Numbered from the stretch's first letter, positions 8,309-16,761 are shown. The stretch is DNA of 32,277 bases from Microbacterium sp. 5K110 (GCF_005774735.1 NZ_VBUM01000037.1:1-32277); one strand, 5' to 3'. Numbers and translations are program-made. Notes: generated from the letters alone by a model not told the origin.

Positions 8309-9288
8309 GCTCAGATCGATCTCTGCCGGCCCTCGACCGCGCGGCACTGCTGCTGCAGCTCGTGCCGTACATCGTCGGCAAGGGCGAGGTGTCGATCGCC
8401 GAAGCCGCGGCCGACTTCGACGTCGCGCCCGACCAGATGCGGGCGATGGTCGAGCGCCTGACCGTCATCGGCCTCCCCGGCGAAAGCGGGTACTGGCAGC
8501 TGCCGAACGAGCTTTTCGACATCGACTGGGACCTGCTCGACCGCGATGACGTGATCTCGATCACCAACACCGTCGGGCTCGAGCGCTCGCCCCGGCTCAC
8601 GGCGCGCGAGGCCGCCGCCCTGCTGGCCGGTCTGCAGTTGACCCGCACTCTGCCCGGAGTGGGAGACAGCGCTCTCGTGTCGGGGCTGCTGGCCAAACTC
8701 GCGCGGGGCGCGTCGTCGACGCCGCCGGCGGTGATCGTCGCTCCGGGGCCGGTCGACGGAGTCCGCGACGTCGTGGACCGCGCACTGCGTCGACACGTTG
8801 CGGTGTCGTTCACCTACCGCGCACCCGGTGCCGGCCCGACGACGCGGACGGTCGACCCGATCAAGGTGCACATCGCCGGCGGTCAGTGGTACCTGCAGGG
8901 CTGGTGCCACACTCGCGAGGCCGTCCGGACGTTCCACCTCGAGAGGGTGAGCGACCCCGAGCTCACGGACATCCCCGCGCTCCACGGCGCCGACCCCGTG
9001 CCCGAGCTGTTCGCCCCCGCGGACGACGAGGTCGTCGCACGATTCCGTTTCCCGCTGGCCGTGGCTCCGCTGATGTCGGACTATCTCGAGCGCGCCACAA
9101 TCGAGGCGGAGGGCGATGCGGCGGTGGCATCGATGCGCTTGGCCGACGAGCAGAGCCTGAAGCGTCTCGCCGCCCGACGCGGCGGAGAGGTGGAACTGCT
9201 CGAGCCCACGGGCGCCCGGCGCGCGGCCGCCGCGTGGGCGGCCGCGGGTCTGTCGCAGTACGCAGGAGATGTCTCGCCCGTAGGGTGA
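8305..9288 (+). CDS. pafC: WYL-domain transcriptional activator PafC
   Basis: 327 aa partner of PafB with the same plan: HTH at about 8-70 (AALLLQLVPYIVGKGEVSIAEAAADFDV), then a WYL domain with an intact W195-Y196-L197 (GGQWYLQGW) and a C-terminal WCX-like part. In the known systems the WYL modules are thought to sense a nucleic-acid ligand produced on DNA damage. The GTG start overlaps the pafB stop by four bases. Downstream come two -10-like boxes (TAGGGT at 9281, TAGACT at 9328) ahead of tatA. Confidence 0.9.
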   Translation: MSSDRSLPALDRAALLLQLVPYIVGKGEVSIAEAAADFDVAPDQMRAMVERLTVIGLPGESGYWQLPNELFDIDWDLLDRDDVISITNTVGLERSPRLTAREAAALLAGLQLTRTLPGVGDSALVSGLLAKLARGASSTPPAVIVAPGPVDGVRDVVDRALRRHVAVSFTYRAPGAGPTTRTVDPIKVHIAGGQWYLQGWCHTREAVRTFHLERVSDPELTDIPALHGADPVPELFAPADDEVVARFRFPLAVAPLMSDYLERATIEAEGDAAVASMRLADEQSLKRLAARRGGEVELLEPTGARRAAAAWAAAGLSQYAGDVSPVG

Positions 9289-9327
9289 ACGACGGTCGTG
9301 CTCCGGCCGTCGCTGGCGGGGTCGGGT

Positions 9328-9333
9328 TAGACT
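9328..9333 (+). promoter_or_regulatory. -10 box upstream of tatA
   Basis: TAGACT, 34 nt before ATG 9368, leaves a short leader containing the GAGGAG ribosome site. This suggests tatAC-helY can be transcribed apart from pafBC. Confidence 0.45.
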
Positions 9334-9367
9334 GAACCCCAACGCCCGAACGAGACGAGGAGTTCTC

Positions 9368-9619
9368 ATGCTAGGCAATCTCAACGGATGGCACCTGCTG
9401 ATCGTTCTCGCGGTCATTCTGCTGTTGTTCGGCGCCGCGAAGCTCCCTGCGCTCGCGAAGAGCGTGGGCCAGTCGGCTCGCGTCTTCAAGAGCGAGATGA
9501 AAGAGATGAAGCGCGACGACGACGGAGCTGTCGCGCCCGAGGCTCCCCGTGCCACCGAGGCGAATGCCGCCCCGTCCGTCACGCCTGAGCGACGCGCCTC
9601 GAACGACACCTCTGCATAG
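9368..9619 (+). CDS. tatA: Sec-independent translocase subunit TatA
   Basis: 83 aa. One N-terminal membrane helix (WHLLIVLAVILLLFGAAKLPALAKS, about 8-32) runs into the amphipathic helix with the FGxxKLP hinge, then an acidic, disordered tail. This is the pore-forming component of the twin-arginine system that exports folded proteins. GAGGAG lies 7 nt before ATG 9368. tatC follows 3 nt after the stop. No tatB is present, in line with Actinobacteria where TatB is encoded elsewhere. Confidence 0.96.
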   Translation: MLGNLNGWHLLIVLAVILLLFGAAKLPALAKSVGQSARVFKSEMKEMKRDDDGAVAPEAPRATEANAAPSVTPERRASNDTSA

Positions 9620-9622
9620 CGC

Positions 9623-10441
9623 GTGACCACGGCAGGACCGCCGCGGATCGAGGTGCCGGAAGGACCGCGGCGAGACAAGCGCATGTCGATCGGCGCTCAC
9701 CTGGTCGAGCTCCGCAAGCGCCTGATGATCGCCGCCGCGGGACTGATCCTGGGCATGGTGGTGGCCTTCATCGTCACCGACCCGGTCATCGACTGGATCA
9801 CTGAGCCCATCCGCGTCATCACGGCACGTCGCGGGGACGACTTCTCGGCGCTGAACTTCGCCAACGTGACGTCCGCGTTCGATCTGCGCATGCGGATCGC
9901 GTTCTCGATCGGTATCTTCCTCTCTGCCCCCGTGTGGCTCTGGCAGATCTGGGCCTTCATCATGCCCGGGCTCACGCGCAAAGAGATCCGGTACACGGTC
10001 GGCTTCGTCGCGGCCGCAGTTCCGCTGTTCTTCATCGGGTGCTGGGTCGGCATGCTCATCGTCCCGCACGTCATCGAGCTGATGTGGGGATTCACGCCCG
10101 AAGGCGGCGTCAACTTCTACAACGCGTCCGACTACTACGACTTCGTCTTCAAGCTCATGATCGTCATCGGCGTCGCGTTCGTGCTGCCGGTGTTCCTCGT
10201 GGCGCTCAACGTCGCCGGCGTCATGAGCGGGCGCGCGATCCTCAAGGGCTGGCGCGTCGCCATCATCATCGCCACGGTGTTCGCGGCCCTCGCGACCCCC
10301 GCCGCCGACGTGGTGAGCATGCTCATGCTCGCCGGCATCCTGATCGTCCTGTTCGTCGCCGCGGCCGGCGTATCGATGCTGTTCGACCGACGCAAGGCCC
10401 GTCGCGCCGTCGCGGCGGGACTGCCAGGATCGACCGCGTGA
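9623..10441 (+). CDS. tatC: Sec-independent translocase subunit TatC
   Basis: 272 aa polytopic membrane protein that recognises the twin-arginine signal. The core starts with MSIGAHLVELRKRL (the conserved HLxELRxR motif) and six hydrophobic helices follow, with conserved PxxWQxWxFxxPGL (VWLWQIWAFIMPGL). The C-terminus is basic (FDRRKARRAV). GTG 9623 gives a 20-residue N-terminal extension before the core; ATG 9683 is a possible alternative start. The stop overlaps helY as GTGA. Confidence 0.95.
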   Translation: MTTAGPPRIEVPEGPRRDKRMSIGAHLVELRKRLMIAAAGLILGMVVAFIVTDPVIDWITEPIRVITARRGDDFSALNFANVTSAFDLRMRIAFSIGIFLSAPVWLWQIWAFIMPGLTRKEIRYTVGFVAAAVPLFFIGCWVGMLIVPHVIELMWGFTPEGGVNFYNASDYYDFVFKLMIVIGVAFVLPVFLVALNVAGVMSGRAILKGWRVAIIIATVFAALATPAADVVSMLMLAGILIVLFVAAAGVSMLFDRRKARRAVAAGLPGSTA

Positions 10442-12912
10442 GTGGACTGAGCCCAGCCGACCGTTTCGCCCGGGCGTCGGCCCGCGCACAGCATCCCCTG
10501 ACCGCCGACTTCGCGGAGTCGCAGCGGTTCGAGCTCGACCCGTTCCAGCTCGCCGGCTGTCAGGCCCTCGAGGATGGCCGCAGCGTGCTCGTGGCCGCGC
10601 CCACCGGCGCAGGGAAGACCATCGTGGGCGAGTTCGCGATCCACCTCGCGATGCTCGAGCCGGGCGACAAGGCGTTCTACACGACGCCCATCAAGGCGCT
10701 GTCGAACCAGAAGTTCCACGAGCTGCAAGAGGTGTACGGCGACGACGAGGTGGGCCTGCTCACCGGCGACACCAACATCAACGCCTCCGCGCGGATCGTC
10801 GTGATGACGACCGAAGTGCTGCGCAACATGCTGTACGCCGACTCTCCGGCCCTGCGCGGCTTGCGGTTCGTCGTGATGGACGAAGTGCACTACCTCGCCG
10901 ACCGCTTCCGCGGTGCCGTGTGGGAAGAGGTCATCATCCACTTGCCGCGATCGGTACGGCTGGTGTCGCTGTCGGCGACCGTGTCCAACGCCGAGGAGTT
11001 CGGCGACTGGCTCGACACGGTGCGCGGCGACACCGAGGTGATCGTGTCCGAGACGCGGCCCGTCCCGCTCGAGCAGCACGTGCTCGTACGGGGAGACCTG
11101 CTGCCTCTCTTCGACGATCGCGCCGGGGTCGCGACCGCCCAGGTGAACCAGGAGTTGCTGCGCATCCGCGGCGGGCACGCCTCGACCTACGACAACAATC
11201 GCCAGGCGCAGCAGTACCGTTCGGCACGCCACGCCGGCGGCCGACGTCAGCCGCGAGGAGGGCAGCGCCCGGTCCGCGCCGCGCAGGCTCCCCGCATCGA
11301 GCGCATCGACCGTCCGCAGGTCGTCGACCTGCTGCGGCGCAATCACCTGCTCCCGGCGATCTTCTTCATCTTCAGTCGGGCGGGCTGCGACGCCGCCGTG
11401 CAGCAACTGCGGCGGTCCGACGTGCGGCTGACCTCGTCCGAGGAGCGCGCCGAGATCCGTCGCGTCGTCGACGAGCTGACGTTCGCGCTCAAGGACGAGG
11501 ATCTCGCGGTCCTGCGCTTCTGGGAATGGCGCGAGAACCTCGAGCGCGGTCTCGCCGCCCACCATGCCGGGCTGCTCCCGGCCTTCAAAGAGGTCGTCGA
11601 AGAGCTCTTTCGCCGCAAGCTCGTCAAGGTCGTCTTCGCCACCGAGACCCTCGCCCTGGGCATCAACATGCCCGCCCGCACCGTCGTGCTCGAGAAGCTC
11701 GAGAAGTTCAACGGCGAAGCCCGCGTGGCAATCACCTCGGGCGAGTACACGCAGCTCACCGGGCGCGCCGGTCGGCGCGGGATCGACGTCGAGGGCCACG
11801 CCGTCGTGCAGTGGACCGAGGGCCTCGAACCGCAATCGGTCGCGGCGCTGGCCTCGCGCCGCACGTATCCGCTGAACTCGAGCTTCCGGCCCACATACAA
11901 CATGGCCGTGAACCTCATCGACCGGTTCGGTCGTGCCCGCGCGCGCGAGATCCTGGAGTCCTCGTTCGCGCAGTTCCAGGCCGACCGCTCCGTCGTGGGG
12001 CTCGCTCGCCAGGTGAAAGAGGCCGAGGAGTCGCTGGCGGGGTACGACACCGCGATGACGTGCGACCGCGGAGATTTTCGCGAGTACTCCACGATCCGTC
12101 GTGAACTCTCGGATCTCGAGAAGATCAATCGCCGCGATGCGACGGCCCCGCGACGCCTGCGCGATGAGCGGCAGCAACAGATCCAGACGCTCCGGCGCCG
12201 GATGCAGCGGCATCCCTGCAACTCGTGCCCCGACCGCGAAGCCCACGCCCGGTGGGCCGAGCGCTACTGGAAGCTCAAGCGCTCGACCGACAAGACGCGG
12301 CAGCAGATCGACCAGCGCACCGGCACCGTGGCCCGGGTGTTCGACCGCGTCGTGGATGTGCTCGCCGCCCTGGAGTACGTCGAGATCGGCGCCGACGGCT
12401 CGACGGAGCTGACCCCTGCGGGGCGGACGATGCGCCGCATCTACGGGGAGCGCGATCTGCTCGTGGCCGAGTCTCTGCGCCAGGGGCTCTGGAAAGACCT
12501 CGATGCGCCGTCGCTGGCGGCGCTGGCGTGCTGCCTCGTCTACGAGCCGCGCCGCGACGAAGCCGGGCCGGGGGAGAGGGGTCTGCCCCGCGGGGCCTTC
12601 CGCGTGGCGCTGGATGCCACTCAGACGCTGTGGCAAGAGCTCGACGACCTCGAACGCGACCACCGCCTGCCGGGGTCGGAGTCGCCCGCCTCGGGCCTCG
12701 CCCCGGCGATGCACGGGTGGGCACGCGGCCTTCCGCTGGACAGCATTCTCACCCTGGCCGATATGGCCGCGGGCGATTTCGTCCGGTGGGCCAAGCAGAC
12801 GATCGACCTGCTGGACCAGATCTCGCTCGTCGCCGAGCCGAAGCTCGCCACGACGGCCCGCACGGCGCTGGATTCGGTGCGACGCGGCATCGTCGCCTAC
12901 ACCTCGGCCTGA
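10438..12912 (+). CDS. helY: Ski2/Mtr4-like DEVH-box helicase HelY
   Basis: 824 aa superfamily 2 helicase of the Ski2-like branch, probably acting on structured RNA. Walker A is APTGAGKT (54-61), the Walker B box DEVH (148-151), motif III SAT (179-181), and motif VI GRAGRRG in the second RecA-like domain (near residue 441). An Arg/Gln-rich linker (about 258-285) varies in the family. The C-terminal third holds a CNSCPD motif and a DSHCT-type domain (ALACCLVYEPRRDE). The GTG start overlaps the tatC stop by four bases; the longer open frame upstream lies inside tatC and is not coding in this frame. The family is usually 820-920 aa in Actinobacteria. Confidence 0.93.
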   Translation: MSGLSPADRFARASARAQHPLTADFAESQRFELDPFQLAGCQALEDGRSVLVAAPTGAGKTIVGEFAIHLAMLEPGDKAFYTTPIKALSNQKFHELQEVYGDDEVGLLTGDTNINASARIVVMTTEVLRNMLYADSPALRGLRFVVMDEVHYLADRFRGAVWEEVIIHLPRSVRLVSLSATVSNAEEFGDWLDTVRGDTEVIVSETRPVPLEQHVLVRGDLLPLFDDRAGVATAQVNQELLRIRGGHASTYDNNRQAQQYRSARHAGGRRQPRGGQRPVRAAQAPRIERIDRPQVVDLLRRNHLLPAIFFIFSRAGCDAAVQQLRRSDVRLTSSEERAEIRRVVDELTFALKDEDLAVLRFWEWRENLERGLAAHHAGLLPAFKEVVEELFRRKLVKVVFATETLALGINMPARTVVLEKLEKFNGEARVAITSGEYTQLTGRAGRRGIDVEGHAVVQWTEGLEPQSVAALASRRTYPLNSSFRPTYNMAVNLIDRFGRARAREILESSFAQFQADRSVVGLARQVKEAEESLAGYDTAMTCDRGDFREYSTIRRELSDLEKINRRDATAPRRLRDERQQQIQTLRRRMQRHPCNSCPDREAHARWAERYWKLKRSTDKTRQQIDQRTGTVARVFDRVVDVLAALEYVEIGADGSTELTPAGRTMRRIYGERDLLVAESLRQGLWKDLDAPSLAALACCLVYEPRRDEAGPGERGLPRGAFRVALDATQTLWQELDDLERDHRLPGSESPASGLAPAMHGWARGLPLDSILTLADMAAGDFVRWAKQTIDLLDQISLVAEPKLATTARTALDSVRRGIVAYTSA

Positions 12913-12959
12913 TGACGGTGTCGGTCGTCCCGGGAGCGATCGTCGCGCGTTCCGCCGCT

Positions 12960-12965
12960 TAGGCT
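12960..12965 (+). promoter_or_regulatory. Leaderless -10 box of lnt
   Basis: TAGGCT with a 6-nt spacer to GTG 12972, in the 59-nt gap after helY. Confidence 0.65.
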
Positions 12966-12971
12966 GGTCGG

Positions 12972-14537
12972 GTGCCCCTAGCCGCCCCGCCGCGACCGAT
13001 CGTCCCCCTGGCGGTCGCCGCTCCGCTGTCGACGGCGGCGGGTCTGCTGCTGGTCACGGCGTTCCCGGCCCTGGCCTGGTGGCCGATGGCCTTTCCGGCG
13101 GTGGCGATGGCGCTCGTGGCTCTGGCCGGACGTCGCGTCTGGTCCGCGGTGCTGGTCGGGTTCCTCTTCGGGGCCGCCTTCTTCTCGGTCAACCTGCTGT
13201 TCACCGCCCGCTATCTCGGCCCCATCCCGTGGATCGCGCTGTCCGGGCTCGAGGCGCTGCTGACGGCGGTGTTCGCCGTCCCGATCGCGGTGGCCTACCG
13301 CTGGCTGCCGCGCCTCGCCCCGGGGCGCGCGGGACGGCTGCTTCTACTGCCCGCCGTGGTCGCAGGGCTGTGGACGCTGCGGGAGCAGATCGTCGGGTCC
13401 TGGCCCTACGGCGGGTTCCCGTGGGGGCGCATCGGCGTCTCGCAGGTGAACGGCCCGTTCGCCGAGGCCGCCTCGTGGGTAGGCATGTCGGGGCTGTCGT
13501 TCTTGGCCGTCCTGCTGTGCGCGATGGCGATCGAGGGCGTCCGGCTCTCCCGCGTGCGCCGGACCGTCGCGGCCGTCCCGATCGCGATCGTGCTCGTCGC
13601 CCTCCTGCTCGTTCCGCAGTTCCCGACGACGGATGCCGGATCGATGCGCGTGGGTGCGGTCCAGGGGAACGGCCCGGCCGGTTACTTCGATCAGCGCAGC
13701 CGCAACGCGGTGCTGAACGCGCAGCTCGCGGCATCCGCCCCGCTCTTCGGCGAGAAGATGGACGTCTTGCTCTGGCCCGAGGGTGGCGTGGATTCCGACC
13801 CCACTCAGAACCCCGCCACCGCGGACGTGCTCAGCCAGCTCTCCCGCCGCATGGACGCTCCGCTGCTCGTCTCGGCGGTGACCGAGCGAGTGTCGCGCCT
13901 GTACAACTCCGCCCTCCTCTGGACGGCCGAGGGTGGGCCGCTGCAGACGTACGACAAGCGCAACCCGGTGCCCTTCGGCGAGTACGTCCCGGACCGCGCG
14001 TTCTGGGAGCCGTTCGCTCCGGACCTGATCGGGCTCATCGGACGCGAGTACACACCGGGCACGGCGAGCCCCGTGTTCGACGTGAACGGCGTGGGCGTCG
14101 GACTGGCGATCTGCTTCGACGTCATCTACGACGACGTCGTGTGGGACGGCGCCGCGCAGGGCGCCGAGGTGTTCATGTTCCAGACGAACAACGCCGACTT
14201 CCGAGGAACGGACGAGAACCTCCAGCAGCTCGCGTTCGCCCGTATGCGGGCGATCGAGACCGGCCGCTCGGTGGTCAACCTCTCGACCGTGGGGACGAGC
14301 CAGGTCATCGCCCCCGACGGCTCCACGGTCGATGAACTGCCGGTCGACACCGCCGGCCACATGCTCACCGACGTGCCACTGCGCACGGGTCTGACGCCGG
14401 CCGTCGTGATCGGTCCGGCGGTGAAGATCGCCGTGGGGTGGGGGAGTATCGCCACCCTGGCCGCGGCGGGGCTGATCCTCGGCCTCCGGTCGCGCAACGC
14501 GAAGAAGACGCCGGCTCCCGAAGGAACCGGCGCCTGA
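12972..14537 (+). CDS. lnt: Apolipoprotein N-acyltransferase Lnt
   Basis: 521 aa. The N-terminal half carries several membrane helices (about 10-215), followed by an extracytoplasmic nitrilase-like domain and a final anchor helix (about 478-505), the standard Lnt layout. The Glu-Lys-Cys triad is visible: E270 in LLWPEGG, K329 in YDKRNPVPFGEY, C381 in LAICFDVIYDD. It transfers an acyl chain to the N-terminal cysteine of lipoproteins, the last step of maturation, and would act on lipoproteins such as the FKBP protein encoded in the same block. It has its own leaderless promoter. The 3' end carries a hairpin that likely serves convergent rbpA. Confidence 0.93.
   Translation: MPLAAPPRPIVPLAVAAPLSTAAGLLLVTAFPALAWWPMAFPAVAMALVALAGRRVWSAVLVGFLFGAAFFSVNLLFTARYLGPIPWIALSGLEALLTAVFAVPIAVAYRWLPRLAPGRAGRLLLLPAVVAGLWTLREQIVGSWPYGGFPWGRIGVSQVNGPFAEAASWVGMSGLSFLAVLLCAMAIEGVRLSRVRRTVAAVPIAIVLVALLLVPQFPTTDAGSMRVGAVQGNGPAGYFDQRSRNAVLNAQLAASAPLFGEKMDVLLWPEGGVDSDPTQNPATADVLSQLSRRMDAPLLVSAVTERVSRLYNSALLWTAEGGPLQTYDKRNPVPFGEYVPDRAFWEPFAPDLIGLIGREYTPGTASPVFDVNGVGVGLAICFDVIYDDVVWDGAAQGAEVFMFQTNNADFRGTDENLQQLAFARMRAIETGRSVVNLSTVGTSQVIAPDGSTVDELPVDTAGHMLTDVPLRTGLTPAVVIGPAVKIAVGWGSIATLAAAGLILGLRSRNAKKTPAPEGTGA
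14501..14532 (-). terminator. Probable rbpA terminator inside the lnt 3' end
   Basis: Read on the minus strand, 14532-14523 pairs with 14518-14509 around a TTCG loop, with one internal mismatch, followed by TCTTCTTC. It begins 22 nt past the rbpA stop and lies in the last codons of lnt. Confidence 0.5.
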
Positions 14538-14553
14538 ATCCGCGGAACGGCGC

Positions 14554-14925
14554 TTAAGCGCTGATCTTCTGGTCTCCGCCGCCGCGTCGGGCGCGCAGGA
14601 AGGCCAGGCGCTCCTCCAAGAGCTCCTCGAGCTCGGGGATGGAGCGGCGCTCCAGGAGCATGTCCCAGTGCGTGCGGGGCGCCTTGTCGTCGCTGTGATC
14701 GACGGTGGCGGTGCCGTCGCCGATGCGCAGCAGCGCCTCGGCGCCGCACGTGCGGCACTCCCAAGCCGGGGGAACCTCGGCGTCGGCGGCGAAGGTCAGC
14801 ACCGTCTCTCGTCCGCAGGTGCTGCAGGCGTAGGTGTGCTGGGCCCGGTCGTGGAAAACGACCCCGTCTTCGCTCTGAAGGCTCTGTGCGCCGAGTCGGA
14901 TGCCTCGAAGACTGCGATCTGCCAT
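14554..14925 (-). CDS. rbpA: RNA polymerase-binding protein RbpA
   Basis: 123 aa actinobacterial transcription activator that binds RNA polymerase beta' and the principal sigma factor and stabilises the open complex. The sequence has the RbpA start (MADRSLRGIRLG), a zinc ribbon with C34, C37, C57 and C60, the basic linker, and the sigma-interacting helix region (KAPRTHWDMLLERRSIPELEELLEERLAFLR). ATG 14925 is chosen because it begins the conserved core and follows a GAGAGGA ribosome site; the frame is open 28 codons further upstream. It is convergent with lnt. Confidence 0.95.
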   Translation of the reverse strand: MADRSLRGIRLGAQSLQSEDGVVFHDRAQHTYACSTCGRETVLTFAADAEVPPAWECRTCGAEALLRIGDGTATVDHSDDKAPRTHWDMLLERRSIPELEELLEERLAFLRARRGGGDQKISA

Positions 14926-14950
14926 TGTGTGGTCCTCTCGTCGGTCCCCA

Positions 14951-14956
14951 TGTATA
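14951..14956 (-). promoter_or_regulatory. -10 box of rbpA
   Basis: TATACA (followed by T) on the minus strand, 25 nt before the start codon, leaving a short leader with the ribosome site. A partial match to the redox sigma-R type motif (CGAAT, 19 nt, GTT at 14956-14982) overlaps it. Confidence 0.4.
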
Positions 14957-15034
14957 ACGGCCCCACCTGTGCGCTTTATTCGAACCGAGCGCCTTGCGGC
15001 GAGATTCACAGACGATGCTCAGGTCACCGGCTGT

Positions 15035-15832
15035 TCAGCGTCCGTTCACGATCGACAGCGCGAGGTCGGCGCGATCGGTGACGAGGCCGTCGACCTCCAG
15101 ATCGAGGAGCCGCGTCATGTCGCCGGTGTCGTTCACGGTCCACACGTGCACTTCGACGCCGGCCTCGTGCGCGGCGCGCACCAGCCCGCGTGTCACGACG
15201 CGGACGGGGCCTTGCCGTTCGGGGATCTGGAGGGCGTCGAGGTCGCGGAGCAGGCGCCGGACCGTGCCGCGGAGTCCGAGGGTGTGAGCGGCGACCAGTC
15301 GCGCGACGGTCGCCGAGCCGGGTGAGGTCGCGGGTCGGATCGGGGCTCCGGCCGTCCGGGCCGCGGCCAGGGCGACGCGTCGACGGTCGTCCGAGAAGCT
15401 GGTGAGCAGGACGCGCGCGGCGTGGGGGGCGACGAGGCGCCCGACGGGTGCGGCGGCCGCCTCGGCCTTGACGTCGAGGTTCCACCGCACGTCGGGGAAG
15501 GACTCGAGGGCTTGCGCGAGTGTCACGAGGCCGCCACGGTCGGCCATGAGATCTTCGAGTTCGGCGAGACGGACGTCGGCGATCTTGCGGGGGTCGCCGG
15601 TCACTCGGGACAGGTCGTCGTCGTGGAACAGCACGACGGTCCCGTCGGCGCTGAGGTGGCAGTCCGATTCGACGTAGCCGACGCCGGCGGCATGCGCTTC
15701 GGCGACGGCGGCGAAGGAGTTCTCGACGACGCCCAGCGCGGCGGCATCCGGAGTCACCAGGCCTCGATGGGCGAGAACCCGGGGCCCCGCGGGGGCGAGG
15801 AACGGGTGGCGTGTGGGCGACGACGAGAGCAT
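15035..15832 (-). CDS. Glycerophosphodiester phosphodiesterase family protein
   Basis: 265 aa GDPD TIM-barrel enzyme that releases an alcohol from glycerophosphodiesters. Catalytic and metal residues are visible: H22-R23 in AHRG, E37-N38 (VENSF), E55 and D57 in VESDCHLS, and H70-D71 in FHDDDL. No signal peptide is seen, so it is probably cytoplasmic. ATG 15832 has a GGAGG ribosome site 6 nt upstream and starts the conserved part; the frame extends to 15952 without support. A TACGTT -10-like box lies 20-25 nt upstream. It is divergent from the SDR gene. Confidence 0.88.
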   Translation of the reverse strand: MLSSSPTRHPFLAPAGPRVLAHRGLVTPDAAALGVVENSFAAVAEAHAAGVGYVESDCHLSADGTVVLFHDDDLSRVTGDPRKIADVRLAELEDLMADRGGLVTLAQALESFPDVRWNLDVKAEAAAAPVGRLVAPHAARVLLTSFSDDRRRVALAAARTAGAPIRPATSPGSATVARLVAAHTLGLRGTVRRLLRDLDALQIPERQGPVRVVTRGLVRAAHEAGVEVHVWTVNDTGDMTRLLDLEVDGLVTDRADLALSIVNGR

Positions 15833-15900
15833 CCGGGACCTCCGGGGCCGAACGTAGCACGCGCGCAGAACGCCGACGTGATCGCCGCGGGGCCGCGCGT

Positions 15901-15920
15901 CCGGGGCCTCGCGGCCCCGG
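15901..15920. repeat. 20-nt inverted repeat in the GDPD/SDR divergent region
   Basis: CCGGGGCC-TCGC-GGCCCCGG, a perfect 8-bp stem. It ends 5 nt upstream of a -10-like TAGGGT (15926-15931) that points towards the SDR gene, so it covers the -35 zone. It could be a repressor site or simply a hairpin; its function is unknown. Confidence 0.5.
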
Positions 15921-15994
15921 CTGGGTAGGGTAGGCAGGTCGCCCTCGCCCATCGTCGGCGAGCGGCATCCGATCTCGAATCGTCAGGAGTTCCC

Positions 15995-16759
15995 GTGTCC
16001 CAGACCCTCCCGTCCGGCTCCCTGAGCGGCAAGACCGCCCTCGTCACCGGTTCGTCGCGCGGCATCGGCGCCGACACGGTCCGCTACTTCGCCGAGGCCG
16101 GCGCGAACGTCGTCATCAACTTCCGCAACAAGGCCCCCCGCGCCGAGAAGCTCGCCGCGCAGCTGCGCGAGCTCGGGGTCGAGGCGCTCGTCGTCGGCGC
16201 CGACCTCACCGACCCGGCGTCGGTGCAGGCGATGTTCGACGAGGTCGAGCGCACATTCGGCGGGCTCGACGTCCTCGTGCTCAACGCGTCCGGCGGCATG
16301 GAGTCGGGTATGGCCGAGGACTACGCGCTGAAGCTCAACCGCGATGCCCAGGTCAACGTCCTCGAGAGCGCGCTACCGCTGCTGCGCGACGGCTCGCGCG
16401 TCGTGTTCGTCACCAGCCACCAGGCCCACTTCATCCGTACCACCCCCACGATGCCGGAGTACGAGCCGGTCGCCCTCTCGAAGCGGGCCGGCGAAGACGC
16501 GCTGCGCGAGAAGATCCCCGCTCTCGAGGAACGCGGTGTCGGATTCACCGTCGTCTCCGGCGACATGATCGAGGGCACCATCACCGCGACGCTGCTCGAG
16601 CGCGCGAACCCCGGAGCGATCGCCGCGCGCCGCGAGGACGCCGGGAAGCTCTACAACGTGTCCGAGTTCGCCGCCGAAGTGGCGCGGGCCGCCGTCGACC
16701 CGGTTCCCGCCGACAACACTCGCCTCGTGGGAGACACGGACTCGTTCGGAGGGGAGTGA
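15995..16759 (+). CDS. Short-chain dehydrogenase/reductase with a Y-x6-K active site
   Basis: 254 aa, Rossmann-fold NAD(P)-dependent oxidoreductase. The cofactor motif is the classical TGSSRGIG (18-25), with D70 after beta-3 and NASGG (97-101) in the NNAG position. The residue four before the Lys is V159, not Tyr. The nearest Tyr is Y156, giving Y156-x6-K163 as in the divergent SDRs FabI and InhA. T140-S141 (VTSHQ) precede it. The substrate is unknown. GTG 15995 follows a CAGGAG ribosome site. The stop sits within the start region of the S9 peptidase gene, so the pair is coupled. Confidence 0.87.
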   Translation: MSQTLPSGSLSGKTALVTGSSRGIGADTVRYFAEAGANVVINFRNKAPRAEKLAAQLRELGVEALVVGADLTDPASVQAMFDEVERTFGGLDVLVLNASGGMESGMAEDYALKLNRDAQVNVLESALPLLRDGSRVVFVTSHQAHFIRTTPTMPEYEPVALSKRAGEDALREKIPALEERGVGFTVVSGDMIEGTITATLLERANPGAIAARREDAGKLYNVSEFAAEVARAAVDPVPADNTRLVGDTDSFGGE

Positions 16760-16761
16760 TC

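Noticed and set aside
9285..9335. A 16-codon ORF overlapping the pafC stop as GTGA, upstream of tatA
   Set aside because: There is no ribosome site or homology, and the overlap can arise by chance in GTG-rich sequence; it is too short to support.
10135..12714. An 859-codon open frame on the minus strand opposite tatC and helY
   Set aside because: It is antisense to well-conserved helicase motifs and has the Arg/Gly/His/Asp-rich composition typical of shadow frames in high-GC DNA.
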